Positions 1 to 5,445 are shown, counted from the first letter of the stretch. The stretch is DNA of 5,445 bases from JBAXTE01 sp038240835 (GCA_038240835.1 JBBRGJ010000206.1:1-5445); one strand, 5' to 3'. Notes: generated from the letters alone by a model not told the origin. Program-made: numbers and translations.

Positions 1-1
1 T

Positions 2-265
2 GCTTTTATTCGTGCCATTCTTCGTCGCCCTGATTTATTGATTTTAGACGAAGCCACTGCGAATATCGACACGGTAACTGAGCAATTACTGGACGACATT
101 CTGCGTAAATTACCCAAGAAAAGCACACGTATCGTCATTGCTCACCGATTGAATACCATTGAAAATGCCGACGAAATTTATTTTGTCAACTCTGGGTCTG
201 TTACAAAAGCTGGCTCACTCAACGATGCTGTAGAGTTGCTAATGAGTGGGAAAAGAGAGAGTTAA
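2..265 (+). CDS. ABC exporter ATPase domain, C-terminal end (partial, 5' cut by window edge)
   Basis: The frame is open from base 2 and gives the last 87 residues of an ABC transporter nucleotide-binding domain. Visible are the helix after the signature motif (AFIRAILRRPD), Walker B with the catalytic Glu and the D-loop (LLILDEATANID, D-loop written ANID rather than the common SALD), and the H-loop histidine (IVIAHRLNTI). A short tail follows, ending in TAA at 263-265. The LSGGQ signature and Walker A must lie left of the window. The IAHRL H-loop and LDEAT Walker B are typical of ABCB/MsbA-like exporters that fuse membrane and ATPase domains, so this is most likely the end of such a membrane exporter; the substrate cannot be inferred. 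The ATG at 38 inside Walker B is not the real start. G+C is about 42% by hand count. No terminator is visible in the 43 bp before the next gene, so read-through is possible. Confidence 0.9.
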   Translation, partial: AFIRAILRRPDLLILDEATANIDTVTEQLLDDILRKLPKKSTRIVIAHRLNTIENADEIYFVNSGSVTKAGSLNDAVELLMSGKRES

Positions 266-308
266 GAATTACAGGGAAAATCAATAACCTTTGAGCAAAT
301 AATAGATA

Positions 309-863
309 ATGACACCTACATTCTTTGCTAATCAATTAGAATTCAGAGCTTGGTTAAATCAAAATTACCAAACAGAAACTGAACTTATAGTTGGGTTTTA
401 CAAAGTAAATTCGGCTAAACCTTCCATGACTTGGTCAGAATCAGTGGATCAAGCACTTTGTTTCGGTTGGATTGATAGTGTAAGAAGAACCGTTGACAAC
501 GAAAGTTACAGTATTCGTTTTACGCCAAGAAAAAAAACAAGTATTTGGAGTGCTATCAATATTGAGAAAGTAGAAAAACTTACAAAAGCTGGACTAATGA
601 CAGCCGAAGGGCTACAAGCATTTAGTCTACTCAACAAAAACAAAGCTGAAATTTACTCCTATGAAAATGATGCTGTTAGTCTTGATTCAAGTTTTGAAAC
701 TCAATTCAAAGAAAATGTGATAGCTTGGGATTTTTTTGTAAAACAAGCACCCTCTTATAAAAAAGTAATTATACATTGGATTATGAACGCCAAAAGAGAG
801 GAAACACAAATTTCACGACTTGAAAAGACAATCAAAGCATGCGAACAACAAAAACGCATGTGA
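309..863 (+). CDS. YdeI/OmpD-associated (OmdA) family protein
   Basis: This 184-residue protein matches the YdeI/OmpD-associated family, described in databases as bacteriocin-protection proteins, with no known enzymatic activity. The hallmarks are visible in order: an N-terminal F..WL segment (residues 11-16), the block ALCFGWIDSVRR (49-60), the basic block RFTPRKKTSIWSAIN (70-84), a helix ending L..AGLM...G (91-101), and the C-terminal OmdA-type segment FF..APSYKK..I.WIMNAKREET..SRLEKTI (142-174). The length is normal for the family. No signal peptide or membrane segment is visible, so it is probably cytoplasmic. The ATG at 309 is chosen because the first residues already enter the family alignment; there is no Shine-Dalgarno sequence. 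It lies 43 bp after the ABC gene on the same strand. Its G+C is only about 34% (hand count over 361-840), lower than the ABC fragment, which may hint at separate origin. The bacteriocin link is inherited from the family name and is not shown here. Confidence 0.88.
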   Translation: MTPTFFANQLEFRAWLNQNYQTETELIVGFYKVNSAKPSMTWSESVDQALCFGWIDSVRRTVDNESYSIRFTPRKKTSIWSAINIEKVEKLTKAGLMTAEGLQAFSLLNKNKAEIYSYENDAVSLDSSFETQFKENVIAWDFFVKQAPSYKKVIIHWIMNAKREETQISRLEKTIKACEQQKRM

Positions 864-963
864 TAATCAGCCAGTAATAAAGACATCCCTACATCTTTGA
901 GATGAATTAATTGACGAGAAAACTAGTAGCTAAAATTCATTATCAACCCCTCGATATATCATG

Positions 964-1029
964 TAAGATATATACATTTTTCAAACAAAATCTTTTAAAA
1001 AAACATCGTTTATTTGAATATATATCTTA
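964..1029. repeat. 11-bp perfect inverted repeat upstream of the KASIII gene
   Basis: TAAGATATATA at 964-974 is exactly complementary to TATATATCTTA at 1019-1029, separated by 44 bp. A further self-complementary GATATATC lies at 953-960, so the GATATAT core recurs three times. The right arm overlaps the start of the candidate -7 box of the KASIII promoter, which is where an operator would sit. The arms are low-complexity A/T, so chance is a real alternative. Confidence 0.4.
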
Positions 1030-1061
1030 ACTTTGCAATTAACTAAAACTATGTAATTTTA
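1028..1061 (+). promoter_or_regulatory. Candidate Bacteroidota promoter for the KASIII gene
   Basis: TAACTTTG at 1028-1035 matches the Bacteroidota -7 consensus TAnnTTTG exactly, but the nearest upstream TTTG (1013-1016) is only 11 bp away, shorter than the usual 17-23 bp. An alternative reading uses TTTG at 1032-1035 as the -33 box and TAATTTTA at 1054-1061 as a one-mismatch -7 box, 18 bp apart. Either would leave a 5' UTR of roughly 40-65 nt before the ATG at 1107. The sequence does not decide between them. Confidence 0.42.
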
Positions 1062-1106
1062 TATCAGTAAAGTAATCATAATCAATAATCATAGCAAAGT
1101 ATAGAA

Positions 1107-2195
1107 ATGAGTAAGAATATCTACAGCGTAATTACCGGAACAGGAAGTTACATACCGACAAGAAAAATAAAAAACGAGGATTTTCAGAATCAGGTGTTTT
1201 ATGATGAAAAAGGAGACAGATTAGATAAGGACAATAAGGAAATAACTGATAGGTTTCTGGAAATAACGACTATCGCTGAGAGACAATACGTTACTGACGA
1301 TTTACAGACTTCAGATATTGCATATTTTGCAGCACTTGAAGCTATTAAATCGGCAAATATTGATAAAGAAGAACTGGATTATATCATCCTAGCCAATAAC
1401 TTTGGCAATACTAAATCTGACAATCGGGTTCCAGAACATGTTCCTGCATTAGCTTCTAAAGTGAAACACAGTCTTGGAATTAAAAATCCAGAGACCGTAG
1501 CTTATGATATAGCTTTCGGATGTCCGGGCTGGTTACAGGGAGTAATTCAGGCAGATTATTTTATCAAGTCGGGTGATGCTAAAAAAATCTTAGTTATTGG
1601 AGCAGAGGTTTTGTCAAGGGTCAGCGATCCGCACGACAGAGACAGCATGTTGTATGCCGATGGAGCTGGGGCAGTGGTGCTGGAAGCTCGTGAAAGTGAT
1701 ACCCCTATTGGAATACTTGCTCATAAAACTCGTTCTGATACTTTTTCTCATTCGGAACTTCTACACATGGGCAGATCCTATAGTCCCGATTTTGAGAGAA
1801 AAGACGACTTGTTTTTGAAAATGAATGGAAGACGACTTTATCAGTATGCCCTCGAAACAGTTCCTATGGCTATTAAAGCTAGTCTTGATAAAAGTGGGAT
1901 GGGAATCAATGACCTTAAAAAAGTGTTGATTCATCAGGCCAATGGAAAAATGGATGATGCTATTTTGAAACGGTTTTATGGACTTTATGATATAAAAGAA
2001 GCCCCTGAAAACGTTATGCCAATGACGATTGCAACGCTGGGCAATACTTCGGTTGCCACATTGCCTACCTTATTCGATTTGGTCCTTCATGATAAATTAA
2101 AAGAACACCGCATCAATAAAGGCGACCTTATTATTTTTGCATCGGTGGGTGCAGGGATGAATATCAATGCGCTTGTTTATAAGATGGAAAAATAG
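1107..2195 (+). CDS. 3-oxoacyl-ACP synthase III (KASIII/FabH-like thiolase-fold enzyme)
   Basis: This 362-residue thiolase-superfamily enzyme has the KASIII layout. It shows GTGSYIP at 11-17, the nucleophile Cys139 in AFGCPGW, the KASIII block VLSRVSDPHDRD (168-179) followed by ADGAGAVVLEA (184-194), His276 in LIHQAN and Asn313 in GNTSVAT. Together these form the intact Cys-His-Asn triad of decarboxylating Claisen condensation, in which an acyl-CoA primer is joined to malonyl-ACP. E. coli FabH is about 317 residues. The extra length here is mainly a charged insert around residues 30-46 and about seven more residues between the His and Asn. The TGI.R stretch of FabH reads TTIAER (54-59), and the Trp and Arg that contact CoA in E. 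coli FabH are not obviously kept, so the primer specificity may differ. The ATG at 1107 places GTGSYIP at the usual distance from the N terminus; there is no Shine-Dalgarno. It is transcribed alone and ends at a strong terminator. No acyl carrier protein or other fatty-acid gene is adjacent, so the housekeeping FabH role is unproven and the symbol is left blank. Confidence 0.92.
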   Translation: MSKNIYSVITGTGSYIPTRKIKNEDFQNQVFYDEKGDRLDKDNKEITDRFLEITTIAERQYVTDDLQTSDIAYFAALEAIKSANIDKEELDYIILANNFGNTKSDNRVPEHVPALASKVKHSLGIKNPETVAYDIAFGCPGWLQGVIQADYFIKSGDAKKILVIGAEVLSRVSDPHDRDSMLYADGAGAVVLEARESDTPIGILAHKTRSDTFSHSELLHMGRSYSPDFERKDDLFLKMNGRRLYQYALETVPMAIKASLDKSGMGINDLKKVLIHQANGKMDDAILKRFYGLYDIKEAPENVMPMTIATLGNTSVATLPTLFDLVLHDKLKEHRINKGDLIIFASVGAGMNINALVYKMEK

Positions 2196-2218
2196 ATGTG
2201 ATAATGTGTTTATGATAT

Positions 2219-2263
2219 AAAAAGCCACTGCCACAAGATACAATCTTGTGGCAGTAACTTTTT
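2219..2263. terminator. Bidirectional intrinsic terminator
   Basis: A 13-bp perfect stem, ACTGCCACAAGAT (2227-2239) with ATCTTGTGGCAGT (2243-2255), closes on a 3-nt ACA loop. It is flanked by AAAAAG (2219-2224) and the complementary CTTTTT (2258-2263), separated from the core stem by a CC/AA internal loop. Each strand therefore ends the hairpin with a CUUUUU tract, the signature of a terminator working in both directions. It lies 23 bp after the KASIII stop codon and is also the first U-tailed hairpin met by transcription leaving the helicase gene from the other side. Confidence 0.9.
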
Positions 2264-2279
2264 AGCTCCTTCGGAGCTA
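2263..2279. repeat. Perfect 7-bp palindrome with TTC loop
   Basis: TAGCTCC (2263-2269) and GGAGCTA (2273-2279) form a perfect stem with a 3-nt TTC loop, immediately abutting the terminator. No T-run follows on either strand, so it is unlikely to be an independent terminator. It could be a REP-like unit or could stabilise the 3' end of the helicase transcript. Confidence 0.6.
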
Positions 2280-2361
2280 CATTATGGTAGAAAAATTGTA
2301 TTTCCAGAACCAATTGAAAAAAACAATTATTTTGCTAAAACAATTTGTGTTTTCAATGCCT

Positions 2362-2392
2362 AGCGCAAGTTTAGCGAAGCGTAACTTGTGCT
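2362..2392. repeat. 10-bp hairpin capped by a GCGAAGC mini-hairpin
   Basis: AGCGCAAGTT (2362-2371) pairs with AACTTGTGCT (2383-2392) over 10 positions, nine Watson-Crick plus one G-T wobble (2365/2389). The apical segment contains GCGAAGC (2374-2380), a sequence known from in vitro work as an exceptionally stable DNA mini-hairpin. No T-run follows on either strand. The shape resembles a REP/short palindromic repeat; whether it recurs in the genome cannot be seen here. Confidence 0.6.
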
Positions 2393-2420
2393 GATAACCA
2401 GAAAAGTTTGTAACTTTAGA

Positions 2421-2462
2421 CAATTTATGAATAGAATTGCGCCTTAGCCCTATTCTAAATTG
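2421..2462. repeat. 13-bp bulged inverted repeat just downstream of the helicase gene
   Basis: CAATTTA plus GAATAG (2421-2427 and 2429-2434, with T2428 bulged) are complementary to CTATTC plus TAAATTG (2450-2455 and 2456-2462), giving 7+6 bp around a 15-nt loop. It begins 23 bp after the helicase stop codon on the - strand. No U-run follows on that strand, so it is not a classical terminator. Confidence 0.55.
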
Positions 2463-2485
2463 AATTAACTCGTTGATTAGCCTAA

Positions 2486-3811
2486 TTATTTTGCCAAATC
2501 GATTTTTGTTTTCATGTTTTTTATCTTCTCGTTTTCAACCAATCGAAGCACATCACTGACCTTGTTTAGTTTTATGGCTACAAAGGAATAAAATTCTTTC
2601 ACTTCAACCATCCCCAATTCATCTTTTGCAAGTTGACCTTTTTTAAACATAAATCCTACAATATCCATCTTACTGAGCTTGTCCTTTTTTCCTTTGCCAA
2701 TATACAAGGTGGCCCACTCAGGCTTGGGTATGCCATGAAGCAACTGGGGCAAGATAAATGTTTCGGGTACTGGTAAAATGAAATCGGGTAGTTTTTCATT
2801 TGAAGCTAAAAGTGTATAGGAATTTCCCGCTGCACCCATGCGTGATGTTCTACCGTTTCTATGAATATATTCATCCAACCGAACTGGAATATCAAAATGA
2901 ATTATATTTCGAATCTCGGGAATATCCAATCCTCTGGAAGCCAAATCTGTGGATATAAAAACAGTGCAACTTCCATTTCTGAATTTAGAAATTGCTCGTT
3001 CACGGTCGGGCTGTTCTAACTTTCCGTGGAAAAACTCATTGGCCAATTTTCTACTGGTTAAATATGCACTTACTTTTTCAACGATATCACGTTGGTTACA
3101 GAAAATTAAAGTCGAATCGTTTCCAAGATAGCAGATCAACTGAAATAATGCATCCATTTTATCGTTGCTTGCCGCTTTCAAACTAAATGTCCGCAATCCA
3201 ACCAATGCGTTATTCTTTTCTGAAAAATCCAGCTTGAAAGGATTTCTGATTCCTGTAAACGCAGGTATCGCAACCGCATCCGTAGCCGAAGTCAATATCC
3301 TTTTACTTAACGCAGGAAATTTGCCAATAATGAATTCCATTTGTTCTGTAAAGCCCATTTCGAGGGATTTATCGAATTCATCAAGTACCAAAACACGTAG
3401 TGCTGATACATCAAAATTTTCTCGTTCCACATGATCCTGCAATCTTCCCGGAGTACCAATTAATAGAGCTGGTGGCACTTCCAAGTCGCGTTTTTCTTTG
3501 TTCGATGGGCGACCACCAAAGCAAGTATTTACCTTATAACCGGTGCCCATACTGCGCCAAACTTGTTCAATTTGCATCACCAATTCCCGCGTAGGAGCAA
3601 TTACCAACGCCTGCACTTTTTGTATTTTAGGATCCAGACTCATTAAAACAGGAAGTAAATAAGCGAGGGTTTTTCCAGAACCAGTGGGCGAAAGCAAGAC
3701 AATGTCTTGGTCGGTTTTATTGGCATCGATGGTGGCTAACTGCATGTCATTGAGCATCTCAATGTTCATGCTTTTCAGTGTATTGTCTATTAGGATTGAG
3801 TCTTTGTTCAT
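2486..3811 (-). CDS. DEAD-box ATP-dependent RNA helicase with DbpA-type RNA-binding domain
   Basis: This 441-residue protein carries the DEAD-box motifs in order: Q motif glutamine Gln24, motif I SPTGSGKT (41-48), Ia APTREL (72-77), GG (99-100), Ib TPGR (120-123), motif II DEFD (144-147, in place of DEAD), motif III TSAT (174-177), motif IV IFCN (236-239), motif V STDLASRGLD (287-296) and motif VI HRNGRTSR (317-324). The C-terminal part from about residue 368 (LYIGKGKKDKL, then DIVGF, then EVKEFYSFVAI) matches the DbpA RNA-binding domain, which in E. coli DbpA binds hairpin 92 of 23S rRNA. The total length is close to that of DbpA, suggesting an ATP-driven role in ribosomal RNA remodelling or ribosome assembly in the cytoplasm. 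The rRNA target is inferred from the domain. The ATG at 3811 lies 4 bp from a TAnnTTTG box. Its 3' neighbour converges on it, and the upstream gene is 160 bp away with a possible terminator between, so it is probably its own transcription unit. Confidence 0.95.
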   Translation of the reverse strand: MNKDSILIDNTLKSMNIEMLNDMQLATIDANKTDQDIVLLSPTGSGKTLAYLLPVLMSLDPKIQKVQALVIAPTRELVMQIEQVWRSMGTGYKVNTCFGGRPSNKEKRDLEVPPALLIGTPGRLQDHVERENFDVSALRVLVLDEFDKSLEMGFTEQMEFIIGKFPALSKRILTSATDAVAIPAFTGIRNPFKLDFSEKNNALVGLRTFSLKAASNDKMDALFQLICYLGNDSTLIFCNQRDIVEKVSAYLTSRKLANEFFHGKLEQPDRERAISKFRNGSCTVFISTDLASRGLDIPEIRNIIHFDIPVRLDEYIHRNGRTSRMGAAGNSYTLLASNEKLPDFILPVPETFILPQLLHGIPKPEWATLYIGKGKKDKLSKMDIVGFMFKKGQLAKDELGMVEVKEFYSFVAIKLNKVSDVLRLVENEKIKNMKTKIDLAK

Positions 3812-3815
3812 GCTG

Positions 3816-3823
3816 CAAAGATA
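3816..3823 (-). promoter_or_regulatory. TAnnTTTG -7 box directly before the helicase start
   Basis: On the - strand TATCTTTG fits the Bacteroidota -7 consensus exactly and ends 4 bp before the ATG at 3811. No good TTG/TTTG -33 element is found at the expected 17-23 bp. If functional, transcription would begin at or very near the start codon, giving a leaderless or almost leaderless mRNA. Confidence 0.5.
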
Positions 3824-3877
3824 CGGTAAATTTTATTGGGAATTATATTGTAGAACAGCAAGCCAAAATCTAATCCA

Positions 3878-3902
3878 TAAAAGGTTCGTGTGGTTTGAAC
3901 CC
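3878..3902 (-). terminator. Possible weak terminator after the radical SAM/DUF4130 operon
   Basis: On the - strand GGTTC (3901-3897) pairs with GAACC (3887-3883), with an extra G-U pair possible outside, around a 9-nt loop, and TTTT (3882-3879) follows. It lies about 70 bp after the DUF4130 stop codon and before the helicase promoter, where an operon terminator would be expected. The stem is short, so it is weak or may be chance. Confidence 0.35.
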
Positions 3903-3971
3903 GCACAATGAAATGTAAGTTTGAGTTTAATCAGCAGTTCGATGATCTTTTAAATTTTTAGAAGTATAAAT

Positions 3972-4754
3972 TTAATCTTCCAGTTTACTACCAGATTGCT
4001 TTTCTGTGAGATATTTCCAGTATTTCTGGGGTAATTGTTGTTTGTGGAGTTTCGGATTAATACGTTCTTTGATAGTTAAAGCGTTGAAATACCTCCGCCA
4101 CAAATCCTGAAATAGCTTTTCATCTGTTGCCATAAGATTTTCGTTGAGTTTTCCATCGGCAAACAGTTCTAAATTATCCAAGGTCATTTCAGTTGCTTTT
4201 TTTAAATCGTAATAATATCCATAGTTGCGCCGCATATCGTATATAATCCATTTCTGATCGGCAAAACGATTTTTAAAATGGCTGATTATTAGCGCTAGGC
4301 AATTGTGATCGGGCGAGATGGGAGCAAAGAACAAATCGTCGGCTGCTTTTTGAAAGCGCACAAATTCAATCATGCGATGCCTTTCTTTGCTTACTTTCAT
4401 TGCAATTTTGCGGATTTCGAGTACATCATTATCCGCAAAATTATATTCGTAAGAAGCTGCGTTCTCAAATATTTTTCTGATATAATTGAATAGCAAGCGA
4501 TCAGTATTAGGCAATTCTGATAACCAAACATAGGTAATCATATTCAATACGTTTCTATTCAGCTTTTTATCCAATCCCTTCCATACCCTTGTTGCCTTAT
4601 CTTTTTGGGTAAGCACAATGTAAGTTTCATCTACAAATAAGGGAACTTGTTCGTCCGCACCCAACAACAAATCAGGAAACGACTTACGATTGTAAGCATC
4701 GAAAATGGCAGTTAGGAGTCCTTCAAATGTTTTATCGTAATGGAAAATTATCAT
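3972..4754 (-). CDS. DUF4130 family 'probable DNA metabolism protein', partner of the radical SAM protein
   Basis: This 260-residue protein matches the DUF4130 family (TIGR03915-type, named for its linkage to a radical SAM protein). Recognisable blocks are the N-terminal FHYDKTFEGLLTAIFDAY (4-21), ERHRMIEFVRFQ (124-135), FFAPISPDHN (142-151), HFKNRFADQKWIIYD (159-173) with RNYGYYYD (176-183), and the C-terminal IKERINPKLHKQQLPQKYWKYLTE (228-251). Its function is unknown. Family knowledge places it beside the radical SAM protein and, in many genomes, fuses it to a uracil-DNA glycosylase-like domain; that domain is absent here, as the protein ends about ten residues after YWKYLTE. Many charged and aromatic residues and no signal or membrane segment point to a cytoplasmic, possibly nucleic-acid-associated protein. 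The ATG at 4754 lies 8 bp after the upstream stop codon, so the two genes are almost certainly co-transcribed and probably translationally coupled. There is no Shine-Dalgarno, as usual in this phylum. Confidence 0.9.
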   Translation of the reverse strand: MIIFHYDKTFEGLLTAIFDAYNRKSFPDLLLGADEQVPLFVDETYIVLTQKDKATRVWKGLDKKLNRNVLNMITYVWLSELPNTDRLLFNYIRKIFENAASYEYNFADNDVLEIRKIAMKVSKERHRMIEFVRFQKAADDLFFAPISPDHNCLALIISHFKNRFADQKWIIYDMRRNYGYYYDLKKATEMTLDNLELFADGKLNENLMATDEKLFQDLWRRYFNALTIKERINPKLHKQQLPQKYWKYLTEKQSGSKLED

Positions 4755-4762
4755 GGTTACTT

Positions 4763-5445
4763 TTAAGAATCAAAAATTAGTTTTAGTTGTTGGTCGTTGT
4801 TCGATTTGGTAGGTTTTTTTGCCAAAATTAATTTTCTAATATATTCTGGCGATGTATCATTTACGGTAGTGCTGCCAAGTTCATTACAGCTAATAAAATA
4901 CTGAGCTTTTTTAATAACTATCCCTATCTTCTTCAAATTGGCAGAAGTCAGTCGCCCAAAACGTCGGGAAGAAACAATAAGCTTAGCTGACTTAACGCCA
5001 ATGCCGGGAACTCTTAAAATAATGTTGTAATCAGCTTTGTTTATATCAATGGGAAAAAATTCGGGATGACGTAGTGCCCACGCTAATTTTGGATCAATTT
5101 CCAAATCAAGATCTGGATGTTTATCATCTACAATCTCGTCCACTTTAAATTCATAAAAACGCAATAACCAGTCCGCCTGATACAGTCTATTTTCGCGCAC
5201 CAGTGGGGCTAATTTTACACTTGGCAATCGATTATCATAAGCATTTACTGGTATATAACCTGAGTAATAAACACGCTTCATACTTGGGCGGTTGTATAAA
5301 TCGGCCGATGTATGCAGTATCTGATTATCTGTATCGTTGCTCGCTCCAATAATCATTTGTGTACTTTGCCCAGCAGGTGCAAACCGAGGTGCTGACCTAA
5401 ATTTCTGCCGATCTTCCTTGTTTTGCAATACGCCTTGCTGAATAT
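4763..5445 (-). CDS. Putative DNA modification/repair radical SAM protein, C-terminal half (partial, 5' end beyond window)
   Basis: The frame stays open to the right edge, giving about 226 residues. The leucine codon TTG at 5428-5426 is internal, because family-like sequence (IQQGV) continues upstream of it. The sequence matches the C-terminal half of the rSAM_link_UDG family (TIGR03916-type, about 400 residues): FRSAPRFAPAGQSTQMIIGAS, KRVYYSGYIPVN, the block REN.RLYQADWLLRFYEF, FFPIDINKADYN, and a helix-hairpin-helix ILRVPGIGVKSAKLIVSSRRFG followed by a second helix-rich stretch (FGRLTSANLKKIG). The catalytic CxxxCxxC iron-sulfur motif belongs to the N-terminal half and is not in the window. 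The HhH is a common non-specific DNA-binding element, supporting a role on DNA. Known family behaviour is constant pairing with the DUF4130 protein, whose gene starts 8 bp downstream. The substrate and reaction are unknown; radical SAM chemistry on DNA (repair or modification) is inference. Confidence 0.93.
   Translation of the reverse strand, partial: IQQGVLQNKEDRQKFRSAPRFAPAGQSTQMIIGASNDTDNQILHTSADLYNRPSMKRVYYSGYIPVNAYDNRLPSVKLAPLVRENRLYQADWLLRFYEFKVDEIVDDKHPDLDLEIDPKLAWALRHPEFFPIDINKADYNIILRVPGIGVKSAKLIVSSRRFGRLTSANLKKIGIVIKKAQYFISCNELGSTTVNDTSPEYIRKLILAKKPTKSNNDQQLKLIFDS

Larger units (their letters stand above)
2196..2485. other. Hairpin-rich convergent intergenic region
   Basis: This 290-bp stretch separates the convergent KASIII and helicase genes and contains no convincing ORF. 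It holds a bidirectional terminator and three additional palindromes, each listed separately. The rest is AT-rich and unremarkable, apart from a short AATTG/CAATT dyad flanking an A-run near 2311-2328. Confidence 0.8.

Noticed and set aside
285..293. TAACCTTTG as a promoter -7 box for the OmdA-family gene
   Set aside because: It has one base too many for TAnnTTTG, and no TTG/TTTG lies at the expected upstream distance; co-transcription with the ABC gene is equally likely.
892..904. CATCT-TTG-AGATG hairpin after the OmdA-family gene as a terminator
   Set aside because: The stem is only 5 bp, A/T-rich, and has no following T-run; it is likely chance.
1597..1818. 73-residue + strand ORF inside the KASIII gene
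   Set aside because: It overlaps the conserved KASIII coding frame completely and has no recognisable domain; it is a shadow frame.
3883..3906. T-arm-like sequence (GGGTTCAAACC on the - strand) suggesting a tRNA or tRNA-derived attachment site
   Set aside because: No D-arm, anticodon arm or matching acceptor strand is found within 80 bp on the appropriate side; the pairing is better explained as a weak hairpin terminator.
2949..3911. Several short + strand ORFs opposite the helicase gene
   Set aside because: They are antisense to a strongly conserved DEAD-box frame and show no family features.
5426..5428. TTG as the start codon of the radical SAM gene
   Set aside because: The frame remains open to the window edge, and the family is about 400 residues with the iron-sulfur Cys motif upstream, so this leucine is internal.

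Overview
The window looks like a piece of a Bacteroidota (Bacteroidetes) chromosome. The evidence is AT-rich DNA, the absence of Shine-Dalgarno sequences before the starts, and promoter-like TAnnTTTG boxes (the -7 element known from this phylum) before the KASIII and helicase genes. Genus cannot be fixed from the sequence. All genes read as intact except the two cut by the window edges, and no IS element, CRISPR array, rRNA or complete tRNA is visible.

Left part, + strand: the C-terminal end of an ABC exporter ATPase (2-265); a complete YdeI/OmpD-associated (OmdA) family gene (309-863); and, after a 243-bp AT-rich spacer with a promoter and a dyad, a complete ketoacyl-ACP synthase III (KASIII/FabH-like) gene (1107-2195) with an intact Cys-His-Asn triad. 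The three do not form an obvious pathway.

Middle: a 290-bp convergent intergenic region (2196-2485) unusually rich in hairpins. It begins with a near-symmetric bidirectional terminator (2219-2263), followed by three further imperfect or perfect palindromes that may be REP-like repeats or structured 3' UTR.

Right part, - strand (reading leftward from 5445): the C-terminal half of a radical SAM protein of the putative DNA modification/repair family (rSAM_link_UDG type) with a helix-hairpin-helix; 8 bp later its constant partner, a DUF4130 'probable DNA metabolism protein' (3972-4754); a weak terminator; then a separately promoted DEAD-box RNA helicase with a DbpA-type RNA-binding domain (2486-3811). 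The radical SAM/DUF4130 pair is the most interesting content: a widespread but functionally unassigned two-gene system linked by family knowledge to uracil-DNA glycosylase-like domains. Here the partner lacks the glycosylase domain.
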